From positions 2,666,001 through 2,730,000 of the forward strand of contig CAVZRC010000003.1 of assembly GCA_963777695.1 (NCBI GenBank): DNA of 64,000 bases. The letters run 5' to 3'. This document shows positions 1 to 8,909 of this stretch, one piece after another. Every line of letters begins with the position of its first letter. The first letter of the stretch is position 1. The notes below the pieces were generated by a model. That model saw nothing but the letters and a program-made list of their open reading frames with translations. It did no database searches and was not told the DNA's origin. The DNA is from CAVZRC01 sp963777695 (GTDB taxonomy: Bacteria; Planctomycetota; Planctomycetia; Isosphaerales; Isosphaeraceae). The position numbers and the translations under genes are program-made.

Positions 1-82
1 ACAGACGACGCTGGCGTTCATTCAGAGTGGAAAAGGTATAACGCATCGCCTCCTCCACCGGCCGCGGATACTTCGTAATCAT
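1..82 (-). CDS. Transposase N-terminus, ISAzo13-like, cut by the window edge
   Basis: The reverse strand from position 82 reads ATG followed by 26 further codons without a stop to the window edge. The product begins MITKYPRPVEEAMRYTFSTL and continues NERQRRL. A short N-terminus with a LNERxRR motif resembles what I recall of ISAzo13-family transposases. Only 27 residues are visible, so the DDE core cannot be checked. About 50 bp upstream lies the end of a broken Hint-domain gene, which fits an insertion sequence having landed in that gene. The family name is from memory and moderately uncertain; that it is the start of a protein is more secure. Confidence 0.5.
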   Translation of the reverse strand, partial: MITKYPRPVEEAMRYTFSTLNERQRRL

Positions 83-132
83 TGCGGAACCCTGCCAAGA
101 GCCGTATATCCTTTCCTGGGTCGCCTAGATTA

Positions 133-2706
133 CTAGCCAAATCGCGTGCCAAGAAAGCCAGATGCGACAGTTAATAAATTTCGTATCCTAACAGCAAAGT
201 GCCGAGGGCTCGGGCGGTTCTCGAGGTCCCAACCTTCGACCACCCAGAATGGGTGGTGGGCTGTGACAGATATTTCGAGGGAGCCGAGGCCGATTGTCAC
301 CATCGGTCCGTCGTAGGTTGCATCATGCCTGCACTCCACCTCGCAGAGTCGCCAGATCCCCCCTTCGAAATCGTAGGCCCAGACTCGCTCCCCTGAACCA
401 ACTTGAGACATTGGACGCAGCCCGGTCTCCGTTCCAACCAGCGTATCCGGTGGAAAGCAATTCTGCAACGTAACTGAAGCAGAGTCCGCCGCACTGTTAC
501 GCCCGCCGTTTAACCAGGAGTTGAGCTTGCCGGCCCAATTCTTCGGGATGATGTCATTGAACCCCTTCAGCACCTTGCCGCCGAGCAGGGCGCCAACCAG
601 TCCTCCTGAGACGTCGCCCGCCAGAGCGACCCGGTCATTGGTCAACAGGGTCGCGCCAGCTTCATCTTTGCCGCTGTAGACCTGATAGCCTTGCGACACC
701 AATTGGTAGAAGCCGACCACCAAGAGGATCACACCGGCGGTGGCGGCCACGCCCGAGGCGACTGGGCCGGCCGCGGCCGCTAGCAATAAGAAGCCGCCGA
801 TCACCACTGTTGCGACAAGAGCCGTGGCCAGCGCCGTGCCAAAATGAGTTGCAAATGTCCCCGCATAGCCGGCCAGCCGATTGAGGTCCGGCCCGGACTG
901 GACCGATGGATTCGCATTGATGGGTGCTTGCTGGGATGTGCCCGCGCCCGGCTGGCCAGCTCCCGAATCCGAGGTCCCGGTGTCCGGATTGTTCGAGGAG
1001 TCGTACACGGTCGGGCCATTGCTGCCGATCGTTCCCAGGAGGGGGTCATCCGGCACCGAGGGGCGAGGCAGGCCAAAGAGGTCGTGATCCCACCAGTCAC
1101 CGAATCGTTCGAGGGATCCGAGGGGTCCCGAACTGAACTTGGGCATCAGCACGATCCGACCGCCATACGCCTGATTCGCCGCCTGGCCGCCGGAATTGCC
1201 CGCCGCCGGGCTGTTGCCATTCCCACCGGCGGCCGCCTGGGTGCTCCTACTCCCGCCGCCCTTGCCGTCCCCCGCCGCGGCCGCCTTGGCATTGCCTCCG
1301 CTGTCGCCATTCGCGTTAGCCGCCGACGGGGTGGTGTTGGTCACCTTCTCGGCGCGCGAGGTGGGCGCCGCCTGGGTGGCGTTGGCGTTCTCGTTGGCGC
1401 CCGTGTCGAAGCTGTTCAGCCGAGTCAGCTCATCGGCGTCGCTGCCGTCGCTGGTCCCGCTGTCCATCATCGGCGAGTTGCCGGACATCGGCGGCCCCAT
1501 CCCGCTCGAACCGCTGCCGCTGCCGCTGCCGCCGCTGTGGCCGCCGCCGACGACCCCCGCCGACGACCGCCGGTAGCCGATCCCCGACGGGTGCGTCATC
1601 CACTGCGTGTGCGAGCCGCCCGGCTGGTACGACTCCTCCAGCCACAGCGACGTGCCGCCGGGGCTCACCTCCGCCGCCACGTCCGGGCCGGCGAACGACA
1701 GCGGATGCACCGCCATCCCGCCCAACGCCGCCAGCAGGCCCGCCGACGGGACCAGCGAATTCGGCGATGTGCCCAGGTGCTCGGCGCTGTTGCTCGGCGA
1801 GCTGCCCACCTGCGACGCCACCCCCGCGCCCTTCGTGTCGCCGTGGCCGTCGTAGACGAATTCCGGGAAGCTCGCCTCCGGGGAGATCGACCCCGAGGTC
1901 TGCGTCGTCCAGTTCGACTCCAACGTCGCCGTTGACGCCGTCGGGCCCGTCACGAGGTAGTCGTTCAACCGCGCTGTACTGAGCAAGACCCGCCGTAGGC
2001 GCTCGAGGTCTCGTAGGTCACGGTCTCGCCGGGGGCGATCGCTTGCGTCACCCAGTAGGTGACGTAGCCGCCGGCGCTGTAATCGGTCTCGGTGGTCGAG
2101 GAGAGGTTGAAGGAGAACGACTCCGAGCCCCCCGCGACCGTCCACTCGCTGCCCGCGGTCGTATCGGTCAGGCTCTGGGTCGTCTCCGCCGTGCCGCTCC
2201 ACTCGCCGGGGATGAACCTGGTCACCACGAAGTCGTCGAAGGTCGACTCGGTGTCGACGAAGGTGAAGGAGTCGCCCGACGAGCTGTCGACGCCCTCGGC
2301 GGTCATCGTGGCCGAGTTGACTCCGGCGTCCGACCAGGCTTCGACCGTGCCGTCCGTGTCGTTGACGTACGACCACGAGCCGGAGACCGTGTGGGTGTCG
2401 ATCAGCTCGAAGTCGTCGACCGACGTGGTCACGGTATCGGAGATCGTCTGCGTGCCGTTATCGGTGTCGATGTAGTAATCGTAGGCCGAGCCCTCCATCA
2501 TCGAGCCGTTGCCCATCGACCAGGTCGATTCGGAGTCGGTGGCCGTTTGGCCGGTGTCCTCGGCGTAGCCGAAGATGTCGGTGGCGTAGATGTGGCCGTT
2601 GGTCGTCAGGGTGCTCGAAGCCGGTGTCCTCCTGCGTCAAATCGTCCCAGGCGTAGGCGCTGATGTAGTAGGGCGTCGCGCTGGTGCCGTAGTCGATGAA
2701 TTGCAT
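133..2706 (-). pseudogene. Truncated RHS-like secreted protein with C-terminal Hint (intein-like) domain
   Basis: This is the middle and C-terminal part of a large protein, broken by at least two frameshifts (about 2620 and about 1972). The first segment (2706-2620) reads YYISAYAWDDLTQEDTGFE. A Thr/Ser/Asp-rich segment resembling planctomycete RHS-type surface repeats follows (2620-1972). Next come a Gly/Ser/Asn-rich linker, a hydrophobic hairpin (LATALVATVVIGGFLLLAAA) and a Hint domain near 196-500. The Hint block shows the catalytic Cys in NCFPPDTLVGT and the TxxHPF motif (TAHHPFWV). The domain stops after RPSPRHF at about 196, where homologues would continue, and about 20 unrelated residues run to the stop. 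The N-terminus is missing because the frame meets an oppositely oriented truncated gene at about 2700. Hint domains autoprocess proteins, often releasing toxins; no toxin is visible here. Confidence 0.6.
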
Positions 2707-4439
2707 GGCGATCACCCTGTCCCGCAAGGAGAAGTTCGACGAAGCGGTCGGCATCTTCTGCCAGGACCTCAAGATCCGCCCCGACTTCGCCGACGCCTGG
2801 AACGACCTGGGGATCACCCTCGCTCGCCAGCCGAAGCACCGCGAGGCGATCGAGGCGTACCGCGAGGCGATCAAGTGCCGGCCGAACTTCGCCGCGGCCT
2901 ACAACAACATGGGCAACGCCCTGCGCCACGTCGGCCGGTTCGACGAGTTCGACGGACTGCTACCGCAAGGCGGTGGAGCAGAAGCCGTAGTAAGCCGACG
3001 CGTACAACAACTACGGCATCGCGCTCTCGGAGATGGGGCGGTTCGACCAGGCGGTGGCCAGCTTTACCAAGTGCCTCGAGCTGCGGCCGACCCACGTCGA
3101 CGCCCTCATGAACCGCGCGCTGACCTGGCTGCGCAAGGGGGACTACGCGCAGGGTTGGGCCGAATACGAATGGCGGTGGAAGAAGCGGACGCTCACCAAC
3201 CGACCAATGATCCAGCCGCAGTGGAACGGCTTCCCGCTGGAGGGCCGGACGATCCTGCTGATCACCGAGCAGGGCTTATGGGGATGCCAGGCAGTTCATC
3301 CGCTACGCGCCGATCCTCAGGGCGCAGGGCGGTCGCGTGACCTTCGAGTGCCCGGAGAAGCTGATCAAGCTGATCGAAGGCTGCCCGGGCGTCGACGTGC
3401 CGCTGCCACAGGGTGCGCCGCTGCCGGCCTACGACGTCTACGCCCCCTTGCTGACCGTGCCCGGGCTCGTCGGCTCGTCGCTGGGCCGGATCCCCAACAA
3501 GGTCCCCTACATCGACCCGGATCCCCAGCTGGTGGCGAAGTGGCGGGACGAGCTCTCCGGCTATCGCGAGCTCAAGGTGGGGATCAACTGGCAGGGCAAC
3601 CGCAAGTATGCGGGCGATTTCCACCGCTCGATCCCGCTGAAGTACTTCGAGGCGCTGGCGCGGATACCGGGCGTGCGGCTGTTCAGCCTGCAGAAGAACG
3701 ACGGCGTGGAGCAACTGGCGCAGGTCGCCGGCAAGATCGAGGTGACCGAGCTGGGGAGCCGGCTCGGCGTGGACACCGGCCCGTTCCGGGACACGGCGGC
3801 GCTGACGACCTGCCTGGACCTGTTCGTGACCTCCGACACCGCCGCGGCCCACCTCGCCGGGGCGCTGGGGGTGCCGGTCTGGATGGCGCTGTTGACGACC
3901 CCCGACTGGCGCTGGCTGGCCGGCCGCGAGGACAACCCGTGGTATCCCACGATGCGGATCTTCCGGCAGGAGACGTTCATGGACTGGGCGCCGGCCTTCG
4001 ACCGAATCGCCGCCGAGCTGCTGAAGAAGGTCCCGGACACGATGCCTACGCGGTCGGTGGTCATCGAGGCGGCGCCCGCGAGCTGATCGACAAGATCACG
4101 ATCCTAGAGATCAAGGCCGAGCGGATCGCGGATCCGGAGAAGATCCGGAATGTCCGGACCGAGCTGGAGACCCTGCGGCCCGCCCGCGATCGGACGATCG
4201 TGCCGTCGGAGGCGCTGGCAGTGCTGACGGCCGAGCTGCGCTCGGTCAACGAGGTGTTGTGGACGATCGAGGACGAGGTGCGGGAGTGCGAGCGAGCGGG
4301 CGACTTCGGGGCGCGGTTCGTCGAGCTGGCGCGGTCGGTGTACAAGAACAACGATCACCGAGCGGTTCTCAGGCGGCGGATCAACGAGCGGCTCGGGTCG
4401 GGGATCACCGAGGAGAAGTCTTACGCCGCCGCCGATTGA
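2696..4439 (+). pseudogene. TPR protein with glycosyltransferase-like region and DUF6165-like C-terminus, frameshifted
   Basis: Pieces in different frames join into one protein. TPR repeats lie at 2700-2950 (FADAWNDLGITLARQPKHRE, then FAAAYNNMGNALRHVGRFDE) and 3005-3110 (MGRFDQAVASFTKCLELRP). A region like planctomycete TPR-linked heptosyltransferase proteins follows at 3180-4080 (GINWQGNRKYAGD; TCLDLFVTSDTAAAHLAGAL). A DUF6165-like end begins ELIDKITILEIKAERI at about 4085. Frameshifts or stops are needed near 2950-2995 (an in-frame TAG TAA pair), 3280 (two extra bases in GGCTTATGGGG) and 4085. No true start exists: the repeats begin abruptly at the junction with the opposing Hint gene near 2700. 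The family suggests sugar transfer or protein scaffolding; the substrate is unknown. DUF6165 may be a separate gene in the intact genome. Confidence 0.6.
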
Positions 4440-4787
4440 TGCCACCCCGGCGGAATGCGGCCGAGATGCGGATCGTCGCCGCCGTCGTGATTTCGGGGAT
4501 CGTCCCAAACCAACAGGATTCGGGGCAGGTGCAGGTTGACACTCCCGTCACTCTCTCCGCCACCGTTCGGGCCGTTTCCCGGTCTCAGCGCCGAAATCTC
4601 GCGCTTTGTCGTGTAAAGTGCCAAGTTGCCCGCTGGCGATTTGGCACGATCCTACGGATCGCGAATTGCGAGTGAATTTAAAGCCGGAAGCATCAATAAA
4701 TTGTGGATTCGCAATCCGGAATCCACGATCGGTAATCCGATCCTTCACAATCTCTGAGATCCGCTCATAGCCAATGGTGATCCAGCC
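4440..4787. other. Non-coding gap with a small hairpin
   Basis: No convincing gene. The visible structure is an 8-bp hairpin, GTGGATTC (4703-4710) with GAATCCAC (4719-4726), in a stretch of lower GC than its surroundings. It has no T-run, so it is not a clear terminator. Confidence 0.4.
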
Positions 4788-5010
4788 ATGATTGATTGCG
4801 CCTATTGTGCCAAGCCCCTGATCTGCGACAAGTGCCAGCAGGAATACCTCCCGCCGACCGAGGAGCACTACCAGGCCCTCTCCCAGCCGGACGTCTTGCT
4901 CGATTGTCCCGGGTGCGGTGCGGTGCTTGGTCTGCCGCTGGTGCAAGACGCCTTATGACGGGCTTGGCGATGGCGATCGCCCTCAGGATTCGACGCCAGA
5001 CGATCGATGA
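4788..5010 (+). pseudogene. Small four-CxxC zinc-ribbon protein, one frameshift
   Basis: From ATG 4788 the product starts MIDCAYCAKPLICDKCQQEY. In the first frame it reaches DCPGCGAVL and then loses the expected sequence. Skipping one base near 4925-4932 restores VCRWCKTPYDGLGDGD and a stop at 5008. The repaired protein is about 74 residues with four Cys pairs (CAYC, CDKC, CPGC, CRWC), enough for two zinc ribbons. The function is unknown; such rubredoxin-like ribbons bind zinc and usually act in protein or nucleic-acid contacts. It converges with the PIN/TRAM gene. The repeated GTGCGGTGCGGTGC tract at the break point favours a sequencing slip over true decay. Confidence 0.6.
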
Positions 5011-5041
5011 CGGGCCGAGCGGCGATCGCACATGCCCTCGA

Positions 5042-6154
5042 TCAAACGTGGTGCTGACGGCTGGGGTTCTGGGCGGATCCCGGGCTGTCCTGATGGGACG
5101 CCGCCGCGGCGCCGGCGTGCCCGGCGGATTTCGAGGGCGGACCCGGCTCCATGCGGCCGAAGATCATCCGGCCCGCGCTGGTTTGCAGGACGCTGGTGAC
5201 GGTCAATCGGACGACCTCGCCGAGGTGGTAGGCGCCTTGCTCGGCGACCACCATCGTGCCGTCGTCGAGGTAGCCGACGCCTTGGCCCTGCTCTTCGCCC
5301 CGCTTGAGGATCTTGATCGTGAGGTTCTCGCCCGGCAGGACGATCGGCTTCATGGCGTTGGCCAGGTCGTTGAGGTTGATGACCTCGACCCCCTGGAGAC
5401 GCGCGATCTTGTTGAGGTTGTAATCGTTGGTCACGACCTTGCCGCCGAGGTGCTTCGCGAGCACGACCAGCCGCTGGTCGACCTCGCGGATGCCCGCCAG
5501 CTCGGGGATCTCCGCGTCGTGGATCCGGACCTCGATCCCGGGCGACTTCTGGAGTCGGTTGAGGATGTCCAGGCCGCGACGCCCTCGGTTGCGACGGAGC
5601 TTGTCCGAGCTGTCGGCGATGCTCTGGAGCTCCTGGAGGACGAAGCGGGGGACCACCATCGGCTGGTCGATGACCCGGGTCTCGGCCACGTCGGCGATCC
5701 GCCCGTCGATCACGACCGAGGTGTCCAGCACCAGAGGCCGCGCACCCTTGATCTCCTTCGAGAATTCCATGTACGGGATGATGAACCGGAAATCGTCCTT
5801 CGTCTGGAGGAGCGTCGCGACGCAGACGTAGCAGATGAAGATCGTGATCAGGCTCGAGATCAGCCTGTGAACATTCTTATCGAGATAGAGCTCCATCGTC
5901 GGCTGGAGTGCCTCGGTCACGAGGTTCGACAGGAAGATGCCGACGATGACCCCGAAATAGACGGCCGAGATGGTCTGGATCCGCTTGCGGGGGGTCAGCC
6001 AGTCGACCAGGACCACCACCAGCGCCAGGAGCATGACCCCGATGAAGAGCAAGGCGGGGCTGGCGAGCTGGTTCTCGCCGACGACCTTGGAATACTTGGC
6101 ACCGAGCGCGGCGATCACGAAGATGAATAGCGCACGGATTACAATCAGGAGCAT
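5042..6154 (-). CDS. Membrane-anchored PIN/TRAM domain protein (YacL-like)
   Basis: The start is placed at ATG 6154 (MLLIVIRALFIFV) because the reading frame upstream is not protein-like and AGAGG lies just before this ATG. Four membrane segments occupy roughly the first 130 residues. A PIN nuclease fold follows, with LVLDTSVVIDGR and the second acidic motif VVTNDYNL. A TRAM-type RNA-binding domain comes next (PGENLTIKILKRGEEQGQGV, then YLDDGTMVVAEQ). The tail is low-complexity Ala/Ser/Gly. This order is that of the YacL family, conserved membrane proteins whose PIN domain keeps most acidic catalytic residues; a role in RNA metabolism is likely but not firmly established. The gene is intact. 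Confidence 0.9.
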   Translation of the reverse strand: MLLIVIRALFIFVIAALGAKYSKVVGENQLASPALLFIGVMLLALVVVLVDWLTPRKRIQTISAVYFGVIVGIFLSNLVTEALQPTMELYLDKNVHRLISSLITIFICYVCVATLLQTKDDFRFIIPYMEFSKEIKGARPLVLDTSVVIDGRIADVAETRVIDQPMVVPRFVLQELQSIADSSDKLRRNRGRRGLDILNRLQKSPGIEVRIHDAEIPELAGIREVDQRLVVLAKHLGGKVVTNDYNLNKIARLQGVEVINLNDLANAMKPIVLPGENLTIKILKRGEEQGQGVGYLDDGTMVVAEQGAYHLGEVVRLTVTSVLQTSAGRMIFGRMEPGPPSKSAGHAGAAAASHQDSPGSAQNPSRQHHV

Positions 6155-6254
6155 GATAGGGAACCTCTTCCGAACGGGTGAGCATCGCGAGCGGGTATCG
6201 GGATGGGATGCGGATCGGATGATGGAGAGCGACCGGCTCCGACCGAATTCGAGA

Positions 6255-6770
6255 TCAATCCGCCAATCCCGGCTCGTTCGCAAGTTCCTCCAGAAATCGG
6301 TCGTAGAACTCGTTCAGGCTTTCCACAATGACCTTGGCCTGACCCAGAACGGGCATGAAATTCGTATCCCCATCCCATCGCGGCACGATATGCCAGTGGA
6401 GGTGTCCAGGGAGCCCGGCGCCGGCGGCCTTCCCCTGGTTCAGACCGATGTTGTAACCCTGGGGCCGGAGCATCCGATCGAGGACCATCGTCATGTGTCG
6501 CAGCGTCTGGATCGGTTCGAGCAACTCGGGGCCTTCCAGTTCTGCGAGCGTCCCCCGATGCGAACGAGGTGCAACCAGGAGGTGTCCATTATTATAAGGA
6601 TATCGATTCAATACAACGACGGAATGGTCGCGACGATGGACGACGAGGTTCTTGCGATCCTCGTCGCCGGCCAGGCCGCGGCAGAGGAAGCATTCCGATG
6701 AGGTCCCCGTCGAGGCGGAAGCCTCGTGGATATATTGGGCCCGCCAGGGGGCCCAGATACGACTCAACAA
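6255..6770 (-). CDS. HIT-family nucleotide hydrolase/phosphorylase
   Basis: A 171-residue protein with the histidine-triad signature GHLHWHIVPRW near residue 120. The N-terminus SRIWAPWRAQYI and the CFLC motif are typical of the HIT branch that includes Ap4A phosphorylases. These enzymes attack the alpha-phosphate of nucleotide conjugates using the central His. The start is taken at a TTG codon (6770) because GGAG stands about nine bases upstream and the homologous region begins immediately after (LLSRIWAPWR); no ATG fits. It lies downstream of, and on the same strand as, the membrane protein at 7210-7989, 439 bp away. The substrate cannot be read from the sequence. Confidence 0.88.
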   Translation of the reverse strand: MLSRIWAPWRAQYIHEASASTGTSSECFLCRGLAGDEDRKNLVVHRRDHSVVVLNRYPYNNGHLLVAPRSHRGTLAELEGPELLEPIQTLRHMTMVLDRMLRPQGYNIGLNQGKAAGAGLPGHLHWHIVPRWDGDTNFMPVLGQAKVIVESLNEFYDRFLEELANEPGLAD

Positions 6771-7209
6771 CGCTGCCTCGCTCCTGCCGGAGGACACGCC
6801 GCGAAATCCGTCGGTCTGCCGTCTCACCGGGAGCAGGGAATCCCGTGATCGAGTCGCCGCCTCGGGATTGCGCAGGCTGGCCTTACTTCTCTCTACCCCA
6901 TCCCATTGTCGCGGAAGGAGCCGCCTTTCCGCAATGGCCTGTCCGTCACCCCGGCCCGCTTGCGTCGCGTCGCGATGGGGAGCGACGCGACGCGGGAGGG
7001 CGGGATCGGGCGGCCGGACCGCGTGGGCCCGGGGCCGACACGCTGTCACCAGGGCGGCCCGATCGCGTACAAATGACGGTCCGATGGGGGGCGCGAAAGG
7101 ATCGGATCGAAGATTCCGAATGGTGGATCCGTGAGCGTTCCCGGAGAAAGACTCGATACCCATCCGGAATCGGCGATTCGTCATCCGGAATCGATCACTT
7201 CGCGGCCTC
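6771..7209. other. Non-coding gap
   Basis: No gene is supported. Near 7160-7195 there are repeated ATCCGGAATCG units interleaved with CGATTC, giving a weak imperfect palindrome. A related motif occurs at 4703-4726. Nothing else is evident. Confidence 0.35.
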
Positions 7210-7989
7210 TCACAACAACCGGCGATCCCAGACGGGGTAATAGCGCGCCCAGGCACGACCCATGATCTGATCCTGGGCGATCAGGAAGAGTGGGCCGGTC
7301 GCGAGGGAGGAGGCGACGTCCTCCTCCGGCTCGACGAGGAACTGGTGTTCGGGGACCTTGAAGTGACAGGTCAGCGGCCAGGCGGAGATCCGGTGGGGCG
7401 AGTCCAGTTGGGGGATCTGGCCGTCGACCCGCCACTCGTGCCCGGTCCACTCCACCTCCTGGCCCTCCACCGCCACGACCCGGGCCGGATGGGCCTGCCC
7501 GAGGGCCGGCCTCCGCAGCCAGACCCAGTGGCCGCGGCGCGGTTGGGCCGCCTGGTAGGCCCAGTAATTCACCAGGTAGCCGCTGCCGATCCGGTCCGGG
7601 GAGAAGCCGGGGCTCGCCGTGAAGAACAGGGCACAGAGGGCCGGCGCGTAGAGCAGGACCCCGAGCGCGCCCGAGATCATCAGCAAGGCCGTCCGTCGCG
7701 GATAGATGGGGAACGAGCCTTGACGGATCGCGTCGGTCAGCGATGTGACATGGGTGAGGAATGCGAACGCAAAGAAACTCCAGCCTTCCCAGGTGCCCCA
7801 GGTCAGGAGCCCGGCGCCCATCGCGACGACGAACGAGCCCAGCAACACCCATCCCCGTTCCCGCTGGCCCCAGTAGAACTGGGGCCAGCCCGGGAACAGC
7901 ACGCGAACACCGGCCGGTGAGTCGAACGGAAGACGACCGACCGGCCCGGCTCGTTGGCCGGACGGATCACGCCTCGGAGCTCCGCTCAT
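7210..7989 (-). CDS. Membrane protein of unknown function, with a faint signal-peptidase-like C-terminus
   Basis: A 259-residue protein. A FPGWPQFYWGQRERGW motif at about residue 32 precedes hydrophobic segments at about 48-62, 68-85 and 100-125. The soluble C-terminal half contains VVAVEGQEVEWTGHEWRVDG and ends GRAWARYYPVWDRRLL. Those two stretches recall the beta-rich region and the end of S26 signal peptidases, but I see no Ser-Lys dyad, so I do not call it a peptidase. Planctomycete homologues of this layout are generally uncharacterised. The gene is intact and upstream of the HIT gene on the same strand. Confidence 0.65.
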   Translation of the reverse strand: MSGAPRRDPSGQRAGPVGRLPFDSPAGVRVLFPGWPQFYWGQRERGWVLLGSFVVAMGAGLLTWGTWEGWSFFAFAFLTHVTSLTDAIRQGSFPIYPRRTALLMISGALGVLLYAPALCALFFTASPGFSPDRIGSGYLVNYWAYQAAQPRRGHWVWLRRPALGQAHPARVVAVEGQEVEWTGHEWRVDGQIPQLDSPHRISAWPLTCHFKVPEHQFLVEPEEDVASSLATGPLFLIAQDQIMGRAWARYYPVWDRRLL

Positions 7990-8909
7990 TCGTGGTTTCC
8001 TCGTGCCAGGTTGACGACCGATCCGGGGACGGATCGGTCGGAAGAGGAGGCCGGATACTCAACCGCCAACAGTTCGAGGGGGGGCCGCGATCATCCCGGG
8101 TCTCATTACCACTATAGGATACAGGGGTCGCTTTCCCAATATCTTCAAATCGGCGTCAGTCGCGACGACTTCGTGCCCCCAAATCTCTTTCGTGCCATCG
8201 GAGAAAACATTTCGAAGACATCCCGCCGGAATCCGCGCCTCGACGGGCCATCCGCCTCCCGCGGACGCCCGCACCATCCCGATTGACTCCGATTACTCCG
8301 GCGATGAAGAAACCTATGTCGCTCCTGCTGTCCGGATCGAATTCGAAACCATGCCGGGATGGAAGGGCCGATCGAGCCGATCGATGGAATTCGAGACGGC
8401 CCGGACGGATCATCGGTCCACCCATGCGGATGCATCCATCATACTCGACAATAATCCTTGACCTGCAAGGGGGCACCACCTCGGGTCGCGAGAAGACGCG
8501 GGTCGCCTCGAGACCATCGCCGATCGGGACGCGGCGGACGGCTTCCAAAAGGTAAGACGGTCGGATCGTGAAATCCCGCCAAAGTTTCGAGGAATTCGCG
8601 ACCCAACGCCCCTCGCGATGCGTATAATCCCGGTATGGATGTCATTCGGACTTGACCGGCTGGATGGCCCTGATAGAATATCCTGCTCGCATTCACAAGG
8701 TCTACTCGGACTCTTCCAATGCCTCACACCAAAATTGATTAGCGTGAATGAAATCGGTTTTGGTGTGCCCCCGATGCACTCCCCCGGCATGCCCTTCAGC
8801 CCGCGTTGGAACGGCGGGCTGAGCTGAACCCGGCTCATCAATGACGTGGGTTCGTAGCCCGGTCAAAGGGCGTTCCACCCTTTGCACGACGGCTGAGTTT
8901 ATCTTGACC
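7990..8909. other. Long non-coding leader region upstream of fusA with stacked hairpins
   Basis: No gene is convincing over 920 bp. Three hairpins stand in the last 190 bp before fusA. The first pairs 8725-8740 with 8752-8767 (CACACCAAAA against TTTTGGTGTG, 14 of 16 pairs). The second pairs 8798-8804 with 8814-8820 (AGCCCGC/GCGGGCT). The third is an imperfect one at 8864-8884 (AAAGGGCG...CACCCTTT) only 26 bp before the fusA start. This could be a structured 5' leader or a cluster of palindromic repeats; the sequence alone does not decide. Confidence 0.5.

Noticed and set aside
844..1935. 363-codon forward frame opposite the Gly/Ser-rich part of the Hint protein
   Set aside because: Arg/Ala/Gly-rich with no motif; it mirrors the low-complexity linker on the other strand.
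4796..6130. Long open frame opposite the PIN/TRAM gene
   Set aside because: It is the antisense of a well-conserved gene; in high-GC DNA such shadow frames are expected and the product is Asp/Leu/Gly-rich with no family features.
7210..7989. Signal peptidase I
   Set aside because: Resemblance is limited to a beta-strand pattern and the C-terminus; no catalytic Ser-Lys pair is visible.
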